Below are positions 54,232-63,800 of a stretch of DNA of 64,000 bases, one piece after another. Both the position numbers and the translations under genes were made by a program. The stretch is taken from NCBI GenBank assembly GCA_964473255.1, contig CAYYOT010000016.1:7461-71460 (forward strand), written 5' to 3'. The stretch is from Kuafuiihalomonas sp964473255. GTDB taxonomy: Bacteria; Myxococcota; Kuafuiibacteriia; Kuafuiibacteriales; Kuafuiibacteriaceae. Each line of letters opens with the position of its first letter. The first letter of the stretch is position 1. The notes beneath the pieces were generated by a model. It was not told the DNA's origin, did no database searches, and was given only the letters and a program-made list of their open reading frames with translations.

Positions 54232-56850
54232 ATGGGTGAACGAGGCATGATGGACCGCTTCAGGTGCCGCGCCCCTGCGCTGGCGTACGCGATGATCTTC
54301 GTGGCCTCCTGCCAAGAAGCCGAAGACTCGGGTCGGACGGATGCCGGTGGGACGCGCGACCAGGGCCCAACCGACCGAGGACCGGTGCGTCCGGATCTGG
54401 GAGCCGACGGTGGCACCGTCCCGGATGCAGGATCGATCGCGGACTCGGGGCTCACCGACGCTGGGCGGCGGCCCTTTAGCTGTTCGGACCTGAGCTTGTG
54501 GTTCGAAGGGGTCTTGGCACCGGGGGATACGGTGGACGTCCAGGGGGTGCCGCCGGACGCTTCGTTTCGGCCGGTGCAGCGGTTCGGATCGGCATCGATC
54601 GAGCCGTGGGGCGCACGGAACCCGGGACAGGACTTCGTCCGGGTAGCCGTGCTGCCGGACCCCAGCGATCTGGACGGTGACGTCTTCACGTCGACCCTTG
54701 ATCTGTTCGTGGATGGGACCGAGTGCACGAACGTAGGTAGCTTTCAGGTCTCTGGACTCCCCGACGCCGACCCCGCGGTCCTCGACGACGTGGTGGCCGG
54801 ACTGGACCGAATTCAGAACGTCTTCACTCGTAGTCTCTCGGACATCACGCTCGAGGAGCTCGTCGCATCCGACCCGGAGGAGCTGGACGATCTAACCCGT
54901 TCGATCCGGGGTCTCGTCATCCTCAACGATGGACAGGACGGGGTGAAGAACCAGTTCGCCGCGCTCGACGATCGCGAGCGGCGCTTGGTGGCGCGGGGCT
55001 TGGCATACGCGGGCATTGCGGAGGTGCTGGAGGAAGTGGCGGTGCAGCTCGAAGCGGCTTTCCCTCCCGAGCCGCCGGGTGCGTTCAACGGCACGTGTGG
55101 CACCTCCATCGGCAGCATCGAGACCCGAGACCAGCTGGACTGCTGGATGCAGAAGCAAAGCAACGCTGCGATCATCGCACCGGAGCTGTCATCGGCCTAC
55201 GCGACCGCTCTCGGATTGGTCGTCGCCATCGTCACCAAGTTCCTGGGGCCAGCGGGAGCCGCCATCGACCTCAGTGTCGGCGTGGTCACGCTTTCGGTGA
55301 AACTGGCGGTGGAGATGGTCGAGAAGCTCGCTCCCGGCAAGTTCGTAACGTTCGGGCCGATCAACACCATCGACGTTCAGCTGTCCCAGGACACCTTCGA
55401 GTGGACGGACGAGAGTGTCGGCCGGTTCCAGAAGGCCGAGGTTACCGCCGAGAGTCAGGGATGGAAGCTGGGCGTGCTCACGATTATCGAAGCGATCGGG
55501 GTGGTCACCGGCGCCGCCGGGTTCGCCGGCAACTTCAGCCGCAATCTGGACGAGATCCGGGACCTATCGGGACTGTCTCGCCAGCAGGCGGTCAACGACG
55601 CGTTGGATAGCCTGCGGAAGTCGGTCAATGGCGAGAGCCTCGATGCCGGACTGGGGATTCTGACCGCATCGATCCAGACCGCGTTGGGCCTACAAGCGCA
55701 GCGCCTAGGAGAGGACCCGGTGTTCACGGTGTGGGAGTTTGCTCCCAAGCGCTTCGGCCCCTTCGACATCAGCGACGAGGTCGACATGGTCCGGCTCACG
55801 CCTGCGCCCCGGTCCAGCTTTGAGATCGACACTTTGCAGCGGACGTATCGGGTGTCGACGCGCAAGCCGCTGAACGTCGGGACCGATGGGCTGGAGTTCC
55901 GCCTGAAGGATGCCCTGAGTGACAAGTATGCGATGAAGAACCCCCGAGCTCGTCTGGAGATTCGCGTCACTTGTCCCCGCGTCATGCTTCAGCCCCGAGC
56001 GCCATTTCTCGACCCGGAGGAAGAGGTCGGACTGGGTGCCAGCGTGTTCGATCTGAGCGACTACGACCCGGACGACCTTCGCTGGTCTTTGCTGCCATCC
56101 GACAAGGGCTCGTTGGACAAGACGACGGGCAAAGAAGTGCGGTACACGGCGCCCGCCGATCGCACGACGAACCGGGTACGGATATTGGTCGAATACATCC
56201 CGCGAGACCCACCCAACGGCCGCAACATCGAGGAGGAGTGCCCCACGGAGCACTTCGACCTAGGACTCGCCACCATCACCGACTGCTGCAGTGACCCAGA
56301 AGGTCCCGGGTGCGACGCGAGCGTTCGGTGCTTCTGCGAAGAGCCGCCCTTTCCGGACGAGTGTGCCCCACCCCCCGACTGTGACGACCCGGACATCACT
56401 CAAGCCGGCGGTCTGTTCGGTCCCGCGGTCGGCACTTGGGTGAACCGGAGCTCCGAGGGATTCACCATCAATGGGGAGCACATTCGGGATCTGATGATGT
56501 TGGATCTCGTCGCGTCTCCGGTAGCGGGCCCAAGTCCCCCACTGCTGCAGGTCCACAGTACCCGCCAGTGGCCCCGCCCGTTCACGCGCTACGCACTCAC
56601 CGAGACCAGCACCACCCGCAGGCCCGTCTTGAGCGCCTTCTTTGGCAGCTACTTCACGAATGAGACCATGGCGACGGAGTACGTCATCGACTTCAAGCGC
56701 GTCGAGAGCTCTACGGTGACGCGCAACCGGCGCGTCGAGGGTGAGTACTTCTTCCGCGGGGCCATGGTGCGCGGGAGCCTCCTGACCGGCATCGAAGAGA
56801 TCGTTCCCACCCTCATCCGCGGCTGTTTCGACGTCAGCGCACCCTTTTGA
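54232..56850 (+). CDS. large lipoprotein of unknown function
   Basis: 872 residues from ATG 54232 with GGAGGG upstream. Lipobox VASCQEAE, then an Asp/Gly/Pro linker of about 50 residues. A beta domain (about 80-170) precedes a helical region with a hydrophobic stretch (about 320-365, VVAIVTKFLGPAGAAIDL). Later come a beta domain (about 590-680, RWSLLPSDKG, VRYTAP) and a Cys-rich part (CCSDPEGPGCDAS, CFCEEPPF). No known domain recognised. It is probably the second gene of a two-lipoprotein operon. Confidence 0.78.
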   Translation: MGERGMMDRFRCRAPALAYAMIFVASCQEAEDSGRTDAGGTRDQGPTDRGPVRPDLGADGGTVPDAGSIADSGLTDAGRRPFSCSDLSLWFEGVLAPGDTVDVQGVPPDASFRPVQRFGSASIEPWGARNPGQDFVRVAVLPDPSDLDGDVFTSTLDLFVDGTECTNVGSFQVSGLPDADPAVLDDVVAGLDRIQNVFTRSLSDITLEELVASDPEELDDLTRSIRGLVILNDGQDGVKNQFAALDDRERRLVARGLAYAGIAEVLEEVAVQLEAAFPPEPPGAFNGTCGTSIGSIETRDQLDCWMQKQSNAAIIAPELSSAYATALGLVVAIVTKFLGPAGAAIDLSVGVVTLSVKLAVEMVEKLAPGKFVTFGPINTIDVQLSQDTFEWTDESVGRFQKAEVTAESQGWKLGVLTIIEAIGVVTGAAGFAGNFSRNLDEIRDLSGLSRQQAVNDALDSLRKSVNGESLDAGLGILTASIQTALGLQAQRLGEDPVFTVWEFAPKRFGPFDISDEVDMVRLTPAPRSSFEIDTLQRTYRVSTRKPLNVGTDGLEFRLKDALSDKYAMKNPRARLEIRVTCPRVMLQPRAPFLDPEEEVGLGASVFDLSDYDPDDLRWSLLPSDKGSLDKTTGKEVRYTAPADRTTNRVRILVEYIPRDPPNGRNIEEECPTEHFDLGLATITDCCSDPEGPGCDASVRCFCEEPPFPDECAPPPDCDDPDITQAGGLFGPAVGTWVNRSSEGFTINGEHIRDLMMLDLVASPVAGPSPPLLQVHSTRQWPRPFTRYALTETSTTRRPVLSAFFGSYFTNETMATEYVIDFKRVESSTVTRNRRVEGEYFFRGAMVRGSLLTGIEEIVPTLIRGCFDVSAPF

Positions 56851-56972
56851 CGGTATCGGGCGCGGTCCGAGAGCGTTTGCTATGTCGATTCCCTTCCCAA
56901 CATTCGAACTGGATCGAATCTCAGGGTTCGGACCACTCGTGTTCTTCGGGCAGCGAGGCTGAGCGCGAGCGC

Positions 56973-57550
56973 TCAAAGGTAGAACGTCGGCCCCAAGAAG
57001 AAGGCCATTTGCTGCTCGAAGCCGGTGTGGCCGCCGAGCATTCGATACGTAGCCCCGACGAGAAAGCCGAGAATCTGGCTGGAGCGAAGCGCCAGGCCGA
57101 AGGTGACTTGGGCACCGCCGCGGACCTGAAACTCGGATCCGAAGTCGAGAGCGAGCACCGGTCCACCGCCCAGATAGGGAACGATCTCCTTGTGGCTGAT
57201 GAGGCGAACGTTGAGCGATAGCTCGGTGGGAACCTCCACCTCGCCCTGGCGAAAGAGCGCCGTAGCACCCAGCTCCACGCCCAGCGCCACCCGCGGCAGG
57301 TTGGTGATGTGCTTTTCGAAGATCGCGCCCGGGCCGAGCCCGGTGTCGTTGTCCTCGTCGGCCTTCCAGTGATTCTGAATCACCAGCGTCGGCCCCAAGA
57401 TCCACCCGTGCGGGCGTGAAACGCATCGTACTCCTCGTCGAGCTCGTGCGCCGGGGCATCCTCGCTCGCCCACGCGGCGGTCGTCGCCGACCCGCAAGCC
57501 ATGCACACCATGGCCGCCAGAGCCCACCGTCTCGCCAACCGCAACTTCAT
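56973..57550 (-). pseudogene. outer membrane beta-barrel-like protein, frameshifted
   Basis: Two frames together read as one protein. Frame A starts at ATG 57550 with MKLRLARRWALAAMVCMACG, a signal peptide cleaved near AWASED, then ELDEEYDAFHA and a stop at 57380. Frame B carries the rest: GWILGPTLVIQNHW, FRQGEVEVPTELSLNVRLI, PYLGGGPVLALDFGSEF, QVTFGLALRS and terminal FFLGPTFYL with final aromatic residue, a beta-barrel outer-membrane pattern. One inserted or deleted base near 57400-57425 would join them. Sequencing error or true pseudogene cannot be told apart here. Confidence 0.6.
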
Positions 57551-57695
57551 GCCGCATCGTCGGCCAGTCTCTAGCGAGGAGCAACGTTGTCGGCCGTGTC
57601 CGAAAGCGGAAAACCTGAACCGGACACGCCGCGGCGGGGGTGAATTTGCCAGCCCAGGCCGGGCTCCAACTGAGACGCCGCTGGAATCCGCGAGT

Positions 57696-58310
57696 TCAAA
57701 CCTCTTCTCCCGCTCGCTCATTCCCCGCTTCCAAGGCGTTGACGACGCCGTCGAGGACCGCGCCGTTGGTGGCCATGAGGTTGTGGGCCACGACTGCGAA
57801 GCTGCGGTTTTCGGCCTGCGGTAGGCGGCCGCTTCGCCCGGGGACGACCATGAGGTCGAGCGGCGTATAGAACGCGTGCACCTTGACGCCTCGCCATGGG
57901 TCGAGGTCCGAAGCCAGGTCGGTCAGGAGGGGGCTGCCGGGCCGAAGGTCTCGGGCCGCGGGTCGATGCGAGAAGTGTGCGGTGAGGGTCCCGGCGTGGG
58001 GGCCTGCCAGCGACACGAAAGTCCCGACCGAGTGCCAGCCTTCCAATCGCTGGATCCAGTACCTGAGCACGACCGACCCCATGCTCATCCCGACGCAGTC
58101 GATGGAGCCGGCACCTGCCGGCAGCATGTCGGCGGCCGCGTCGGCCACCTGTTGGCCGTAAGTGGAAATGTCGGCCCGCCCGCCCGGAGGCTCGAGATCG
58201 ACGGCCGTGGGCGCGAAGCCCGCCCGCTCGAGACGTCGGCCAACCGGGTCCATCCTCGACTTCCGGTCGAAGATTCCGTGGATCAGAAGCACTCTACGAC
58301 GTTCTTCCAC
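57696..58310 (-). CDS. alpha/beta hydrolase, lipase/esterase-like
   Basis: 204 residues from GTG 58310, which starts VEERRRVLLIHGIFD at the oxyanion strand; the frame continues upstream to 58544 as an Arg-rich leader without signal peptide. Nucleophile elbow is GMSMGSV (GxSxG, Ser76), an acidic residue in FYTPLDLMV and a His in VAHNLMAT complete a plausible triad. The family includes class 2-type triacylglycerol lipases and PGAP1-like hydrolases. The protein is probably cytoplasmic unless the leader is used. Substrate unknown. Confidence 0.75.
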   Translation of the reverse strand: MEERRRVLLIHGIFDRKSRMDPVGRRLERAGFAPTAVDLEPPGGRADISTYGQQVADAAADMLPAGAGSIDCVGMSMGSVVLRYWIQRLEGWHSVGTFVSLAGPHAGTLTAHFSHRPAARDLRPGSPLLTDLASDLDPWRGVKVHAFYTPLDLMVVPGRSGRLPQAENRSFAVVAHNLMATNGAVLDGVVNALEAGNERAGEEV

Positions 58311-58459
58311 CTGGGTGGATTGTCGAGACCAAAGCCCGTGCGGGCAAGGCTCCTGGACCGTCTGCGACGATCGTGCTCCCGATCGGACCCACCGACGGAG
58401 CCGGACGAATCTCCGACAGGTCCCGGCGACGACGAGCCCGACGGTTCCCCAGCCACTGG

Positions 58460-58852
58460 CTACCCCCCGACGCACGGGCCTGATGCCGCGGATCCCGACC
58501 GAGATGACGGCTCGACCGAGGGCGCCGAGGGGACGGCGATCCATCCGCGCGACACGGGGACCGGTTGGACGGAGTTCGTCCCGGTCACCACGAGGTCATC
58601 GGCGGCGAAGTCTTCGTCTCCGGCGTCCAGGGAAACGACCAGGCGAACGTCGAGCAACACGCCGGTCCCCGCGATGCTTCGGCTCACGTCCGTGGCTGCG
58701 GATCCCAAGGTGACGCCATCACCGATGCCGTCGAGGTCGGTGTCTTCGGCGAAGAACGTATTCGTGACGGTTCCTCCCTTCTGGCCGTCGGTGCCTGGCG
58801 TTGGCGGCGATTCGGCTCGGCGCCTCGAGCTCGCAGCTGCGATCTCTGACGA
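58460..58852 (-). pseudogene. orphan reading frame, possibly remnant
   Basis: A stop-bounded minus frame of 130 codons holds TVTNTFFAEDTDLDGIGDG and SRSIAGTGVLLDVRLVVSLD, protein-like sequence with a DxDxDG calcium-type loop. It has no recognisable start, no signal peptide and a Ser/Arg-rich beginning. It may be the end of a gene truncated on its 5' side. Function unknown. The rest of 58311-58960 shows nothing, apart from the promoter expected for the large protein at 58961. Confidence 0.3.
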
Positions 58853-58960
58853 TTAATCGCGCTGGCTAATCTGACCATTGGGCCAGGTGTCGGTGACAGA
58901 TCCCGCACAATAGCCTCTTGGGAGTCGTCAGAGACATGGTTTCCGGCTCAGGGTGCGCCC

Positions 58961-61900
58961 ATGTCGCCGGGGCGAAGGTCGGTGTTTTCTGCGAACCGGT
59001 ACGCGACGGCGACCGCTCTGCTTGCGGTCCTGTCGTCGGCGCCAGCGCATGCGCAATCCGTGTCCCTGTTGTCCCAGGTCCAGACCCTCACCGATCCTGG
59101 TATGGCGACAGGCTACGGTTTCGGAGTCGCGATCGACGGGGATGACGCGATCGTGGGGGCGTTCGGAGGGGCGGAAGGCTTCATCTACGAGCGTTCGTCG
59201 AGCGGGGTCTGGACCGAGGTCCAGTCGATCGCTCCGAGCACCGGCGGCGGTTCCTTCGGGCGGCCGGTCGCGATCGACGGTGATACCGTCGTGGTCGGAG
59301 CGTGGCAGGACAACTCGATTCCGGGCAGCTCGGGCACGGCCTGGGTCTTTGTGCGCAACGGTGCTGGAGTGTGGATCGAACAGCAGCGGCTGACCGGAAA
59401 CGCGGGAACCGGGCAGTTCGGGCGCGGGGTCGCGGTCGACGGGGACACGGCGGTGATCGGTGCGCCCACCGAGGGGGCCGGCGCGGTCTATGTGTTCGTA
59501 CGCAACGCCGGAGTCTGGACCCAGCAGCAGCGGCTCGTGCCGTCCGCGCCAAGCGGCGACAACTTGGGCTTCTACGTCGACCTCGAAGGCGACCGGCTCG
59601 TCGCCGGGGCGCCCTTTCGGACCGGGGGCGGAGTGGCCAACGTCTACCTGCGCAGCGGGACGACCTGGTCCGAAGAGGCCGTCCTGGTCGGGAGCGACAC
59701 GCAGGGCAGCGACCTGTTCGGTCGTCGGCTCGCTCTCTCGGGAAGCCGCGCGCTGATCGGATCACCTCGCAACAACTCGAACGCGGGCGCCGCGTACGTC
59801 TTCAACCGAACGGGTACCACCTGGACGCAGCAGGCCAAGATACAGCCGGCCGACGGTTCGGGTGGGGGATTCGGCTGGGGCGTTGCTCTCGAGGACGAGG
59901 TGGGAATCGTCTCCGGCCAGTTCAGCAATTCCGTCTTCGTCTTCGACAAGGGTGACGGGGCCTGGACGGAGCGGAACCCGGCGACCGCGCCCTCGATCAG
60001 GTTAGGGACCGCCATGGTCTTCGATATGGATCGGAACGTGGCCTTGCTGTTCGGCGGTGATGGTACAACTCGTCTCGACGACACGTGGGAATGGGACGGC
60101 ACGGACTGGATGGACGTCACTCCAGCTTCGGGCAACCCTCCCGGACGCGGCCGCTTGGCTTTGACCTACGATTCGTCTCGTCAGCGGGTCGTGCTCTTCG
60201 GCGGGATCGACGGCGTCTTCTTCGACGATACTTGGGAGTGGGATGGCGCCGCATGGACGGACGTGACGCCCGTAAGCGGAAACCCTTCTCCCCGCGCTCT
60301 TCACGCCATGGCCTACGATCCCGCCAACGGCGTCACCGTCCTGTTTGGCGGGCTAGGGACCTCATCTACTCATTTCGACGACACTTGGGAGTGGGACGGA
60401 AGCTCTTGGACTGACGTCACCCCAACCGGGACGAGCCCCTCTGCTCGTCGGGGGCATGCCATGGCCTACGATCCCATCCGCGACGTTGCGGTGATGTTCG
60501 GTGGAGCCGTCGGGGGCTCGCTCTTCGCAGATACCTGGGAGTGGGACGGCTCATCCTGGACGGAGATATCGCCGACCACGAGTCCCGACGCGCGCTCGGG
60601 GCACGGGATGGTCTACGACAGCGCTCGAGGGCGAGTTGTCCTCCACGGTGGCTTCGACGGTTCTACGACCTTCTACGATAACACCTGGGAGTGGGATGGA
60701 GCCGACTGGGTCGAAGTCACGTCCGAAGAGGGCCAGCCGGGCGACCTCGCCTTCTTTGCCTTCGCCTACGACCAGAGTCGCGGCCGCGCCGTGCTCTTCG
60801 GCGGCGCAGACGCGTTCCTCCGCGACGAGACCTGGGAGTGGGCCGGCGAAACCTGGAAGCAGCGTCAGAAGATTCAGGCGACCGTCGACCCGGGCGTGAC
60901 CGCCTTCGGAAACCAGCAGCTGGGCCTGAGCGGTGGTCGAGCGCTCGTGTCCGGCTCGGGAGCCGCCTACGTGCTGGACGTTCCCCCGCCTCCGGACGAA
61001 GTCACGATCACCCCCGGAGCAACCGGGGGTGAAGACCCCGGACCTGAGCCTCCGGTCACCGAAGGCGTCGCAGTTTCGTCTTCGGACTCCGACACCGTGT
61101 TCGTCGGAGCCTCGCCGTCCGGTCAGCAAGGCGTCTTTCGCGAGGTCAACGGGCAGCTCGAAGTGCTGGCCGATGCTGCGACTTCGGTCCCCGCTGGTAC
61201 CGGGACCTTCGACAACGTGACCTACAACGACGTCGACGTCGAGACGACGACGGTCGCCATCTCCTCGAGCATCGGAGTCTATGCTTCGGAAGACCAAGGT
61301 GCCTTGGTGAAGGTCGCGGACACCGATACGGCGGTACCGGACGGCGGCGGAACCGACTTCGACACCTTCGGGCAAGTCGAAGTGACCAACGGCGATATCC
61401 ACTTTCAGGGCGGCTCTGGGGGAACGCTGACCGGCATCTATCGGGATCGAAATCGCGCGCTGGTGACGGTCGTCGATACGACGACCAGTCTACCTTCCGT
61501 ACCCGACACGGCTACCGGATTCCGGGAGCTCGAGTCGGGCCAAGGCGAGGTCGCATTCACCGTGGAGACCGCCGGTGGTCCCGCCGTATTCAAGGCAGAC
61601 GCTTCCGCGGTCCCCGTCCTGACCTTCATCGCCGATACCAACACGCTGGTGCCTCCGGCGCTCACGTCCGCCTTCGTCGACTTCGAGGAGGTATCCATTC
61701 GCAACGGTGTGGTAAGCTTCGTAGGCATCGGCTCGGCCGGAATCTATCGGCGTGCCAATGCTGGGAACCCTCTGGAGACGGTCGTGGACTCCAACGACGC
61801 GATCCCGACGGATCCGACCGAAGACTTCGAGAACTTCGATCTCATCGGTGAACTGGACAATGGCGAAGTCGCGTTCGTGGGCTTCGATCCCACGGGGAAT

Positions 61901-63307
61901 ACCGAAGGCATCTTTCGGGCCAGCCAGACGACGGCGCCCCAAACCATGTTTGCTGCGTCGACGCCCTTGCCCAACGGGAGTGGCCTTCTGGACAAGATCG
62001 GTCCCACGACCGTCAACGGCGATAGGGTCATCTTCGTGGGCCTCAGCGCCCAGGACGAGTACCTCGGGACCTTCGAGGTCTCCATCACCTCGGCGGTGAC
62101 CGACAAGGCGTACGACCGGGTCACGGGTGGCGATAGGTTCATCGCGGTCGGCCGGCCTTTCGCGTCGGGGGTCGACCTCGTGTTCCTGGCTCGAACACCG
62201 GACTTTCAGGCGGTCTATCGGACGCCCTTGGGCGGAGCCGCTGAGGCCATCATCAATACCAGGGCTCCGCAGGGCAGCCTGCCCAAGTTCGAACGCTTCA
62301 CCGGGGTGGGCGTCGATGCCAGCGAAGTGTTTTTCGTGGCCGAAGACGAGGACGGTGACTTCGGGATCTACGGACGAACGAGTCCCACTTCGCCACTCAA
62401 CAGCATCGTGGCTCCCGCTTCGACGCTGCCGAACGGCGGTTCCCTGGGTCCAGAGGATCCCGGGCTGCAGGTGAGGCAGTCGGACATCGTGTATGTGGAT
62501 CCGGATGGCGGCGTGTTCCTCGACGACCGGCAGGGCGGGCCAGCACAGACGGTGGCCGACACCACCACCCCCGATCCGGAAGACTCGGCGAACGCCCTGC
62601 AGGCCCCCTTCGCGACGGCGGTCTCCGACGCGGGTCGGGTCGTCTTCCTCGCCCACGACGCATCGTCGAACCCCGCGATCTACGAGGAGGACAATGGTGT
62701 CGTCACGCTGGTCGCCAATGCGTCGACCGACGACCCGGTGCGCAGCGGTAGACTCGGGGGCTTCGGTCCGAACACGACCAAGATCGTCGTTTCGGGACCC
62801 GATATCGTGTTCACCGCAGAAAATGCCCTCGGCGAACCTGCGATCTATCTAAAGAGCGGTGGGGGCGACGTGGAGATGCTCGTCGAAGAGGGCGACGCGA
62901 TCAACATCACGGGCGAGCTCGTGCAGAGTCTCGCCAACACGGAGCTCGACTACGAAAACGGCAACCTTGTCTTCACCGACCTGGATGCCGTGCCCCAGGC
63001 ACCCGATCGCATGCTCGTTCTTCTGCGCACCGGCGACGGTTCCTTGACCGAGCTGGCCACCACTGATGACGGCATTCCCGAGGGGATGGGCACGTTCAAG
63101 TCGTTCGGCGGGATCTCGGTTCAAGGAAGCCAAGTCCTCGTGTCGGCCTCCGACGAGAATGGGCGCTTCGACGTTTACACCCTAGACTTCGCTCCGCTGC
63201 CTCCCGCGCCCGCCGTTCCCGGGGGAGGGACGGCCGTCCTTGCCGTTACCCTCCTGGCCCTCGTCGTCGTTTTAGGGCGCGCGGCTCGCCGCCTGTCCCG
63301 TTCCTGA
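58961..63307 (+). CDS. large secreted FG-GAP/kelch repeat protein with CTERM-like tail
   Basis: 1448 residues from ATG 58961. Signal peptide cleaved near AHAQSVS. Residues 35-330 hold FG-GAP-like repeats (VAIDGDDAIVGAFG, VAVDGDTAVIGAP, FGRRLALSGSRALIGSP). About 345-640 are kelch blades with repeated DTWEWDG and VVLFGG. The remaining 750 residues hold many copies of a repeat (VTNGDIHFQGG, GIYRDRN, VDTTTSLPSVPDTATGF), also seen in the 20225-21574 protein. The end reads PAPAVPGGGTAVLAV, hydrophobic helix and RAARRLSRS, resembling a PEP-CTERM-type sorting tail. Likely a surface adhesion protein. Confidence 0.9.
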   Translation: MSPGRRSVFSANRYATATALLAVLSSAPAHAQSVSLLSQVQTLTDPGMATGYGFGVAIDGDDAIVGAFGGAEGFIYERSSSGVWTEVQSIAPSTGGGSFGRPVAIDGDTVVVGAWQDNSIPGSSGTAWVFVRNGAGVWIEQQRLTGNAGTGQFGRGVAVDGDTAVIGAPTEGAGAVYVFVRNAGVWTQQQRLVPSAPSGDNLGFYVDLEGDRLVAGAPFRTGGGVANVYLRSGTTWSEEAVLVGSDTQGSDLFGRRLALSGSRALIGSPRNNSNAGAAYVFNRTGTTWTQQAKIQPADGSGGGFGWGVALEDEVGIVSGQFSNSVFVFDKGDGAWTERNPATAPSIRLGTAMVFDMDRNVALLFGGDGTTRLDDTWEWDGTDWMDVTPASGNPPGRGRLALTYDSSRQRVVLFGGIDGVFFDDTWEWDGAAWTDVTPVSGNPSPRALHAMAYDPANGVTVLFGGLGTSSTHFDDTWEWDGSSWTDVTPTGTSPSARRGHAMAYDPIRDVAVMFGGAVGGSLFADTWEWDGSSWTEISPTTSPDARSGHGMVYDSARGRVVLHGGFDGSTTFYDNTWEWDGADWVEVTSEEGQPGDLAFFAFAYDQSRGRAVLFGGADAFLRDETWEWAGETWKQRQKIQATVDPGVTAFGNQQLGLSGGRALVSGSGAAYVLDVPPPPDEVTITPGATGGEDPGPEPPVTEGVAVSSSDSDTVFVGASPSGQQGVFREVNGQLEVLADAATSVPAGTGTFDNVTYNDVDVETTTVAISSSIGVYASEDQGALVKVADTDTAVPDGGGTDFDTFGQVEVTNGDIHFQGGSGGTLTGIYRDRNRALVTVVDTTTSLPSVPDTATGFRELESGQGEVAFTVETAGGPAVFKADASAVPVLTFIADTNTLVPPALTSAFVDFEEVSIRNGVVSFVGIGSAGIYRRANAGNPLETVVDSNDAIPTDPTEDFENFDLIGELDNGEVAFVGFDPTGNTEGIFRASQTTAPQTMFAASTPLPNGSGLLDKIGPTTVNGDRVIFVGLSAQDEYLGTFEVSITSAVTDKAYDRVTGGDRFIAVGRPFASGVDLVFLARTPDFQAVYRTPLGGAAEAIINTRAPQGSLPKFERFTGVGVDASEVFFVAEDEDGDFGIYGRTSPTSPLNSIVAPASTLPNGGSLGPEDPGLQVRQSDIVYVDPDGGVFLDDRQGGPAQTVADTTTPDPEDSANALQAPFATAVSDAGRVVFLAHDASSNPAIYEEDNGVVTLVANASTDDPVRSGRLGGFGPNTTKIVVSGPDIVFTAENALGEPAIYLKSGGGDVEMLVEEGDAINITGELVQSLANTELDYENGNLVFTDLDAVPQAPDRMLVLLRTGDGSLTELATTDDGIPEGMGTFKSFGGISVQGSQVLVSASDENGRFDVYTLDFAPLPPAPAVPGGGTAVLAVTLLALVVVLGRAARRLSRS

Positions 63308-63800
63308 TTCGAGTCGTCCTCCCGTTCGTCGAAGTGGACTCACTCTCGCTGATGGGCCGGACTCGGCCACCGGACCATGCGCCATTCAGACCAGCTCACG
63401 GGCGCTCGGCAACGTTTGCGTCGAAAGAGTCGGATTTGCTCGGCCCGCTGGTCGGAGGCTGATCGTTCCTCCGCTGCTGAGCCCGGGGCTTGTGATGGCG
63501 TTGTTGACCATGGACCATCCGCACGAGGCCGCCGAGAAGGCGTGACGACTCGACTCGCCATACCGCCTCGATGGCCTCGTGCGTGGTGAGCTCAGAGCTC
63601 GAACCTGGACGCTTCGTTCTCAAGGCTCGGTAGGTCCATGGAGCTTTGCGCGCAGGCGTTCCTCTTGCGACGGAGCTCAGGGGTGAACTGCTCTCCGAAG
63701 TCGTCGGCATCGAACGAGACGCTTCTCAACCCGACGCCCGGGCCCGAAGGCTACACCGACTACCCGACGATATGACGTTGGCGAGCGCCGGGGAGCGTCG
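63308..63800. other. intergenic with sigma factor fragment
   Basis: About 490 bp with no intact gene. The only recognisable piece is the ECF sigma N-terminus fragment at 63507-63590; other frames are Arg/Ser-rich. No promoter or terminator was recognised. Confidence 0.5.
63507..63590 (-). pseudogene. fragment of an ECF sigma factor (N-terminal helix only)
   Basis: Inside a minus frame, LTTHEAIEAVWRVESSRLLG and then GLVRMVHG match the beginning of the ECF sigma family whose N-terminus reads 'aveavWRiEsarliagLarlvrd'. After VHG the sequence turns into Gln/His/Arg-rich text and stops, so regions 2 and 4 are absent. It is a short but characteristic match. Confidence 0.4.
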
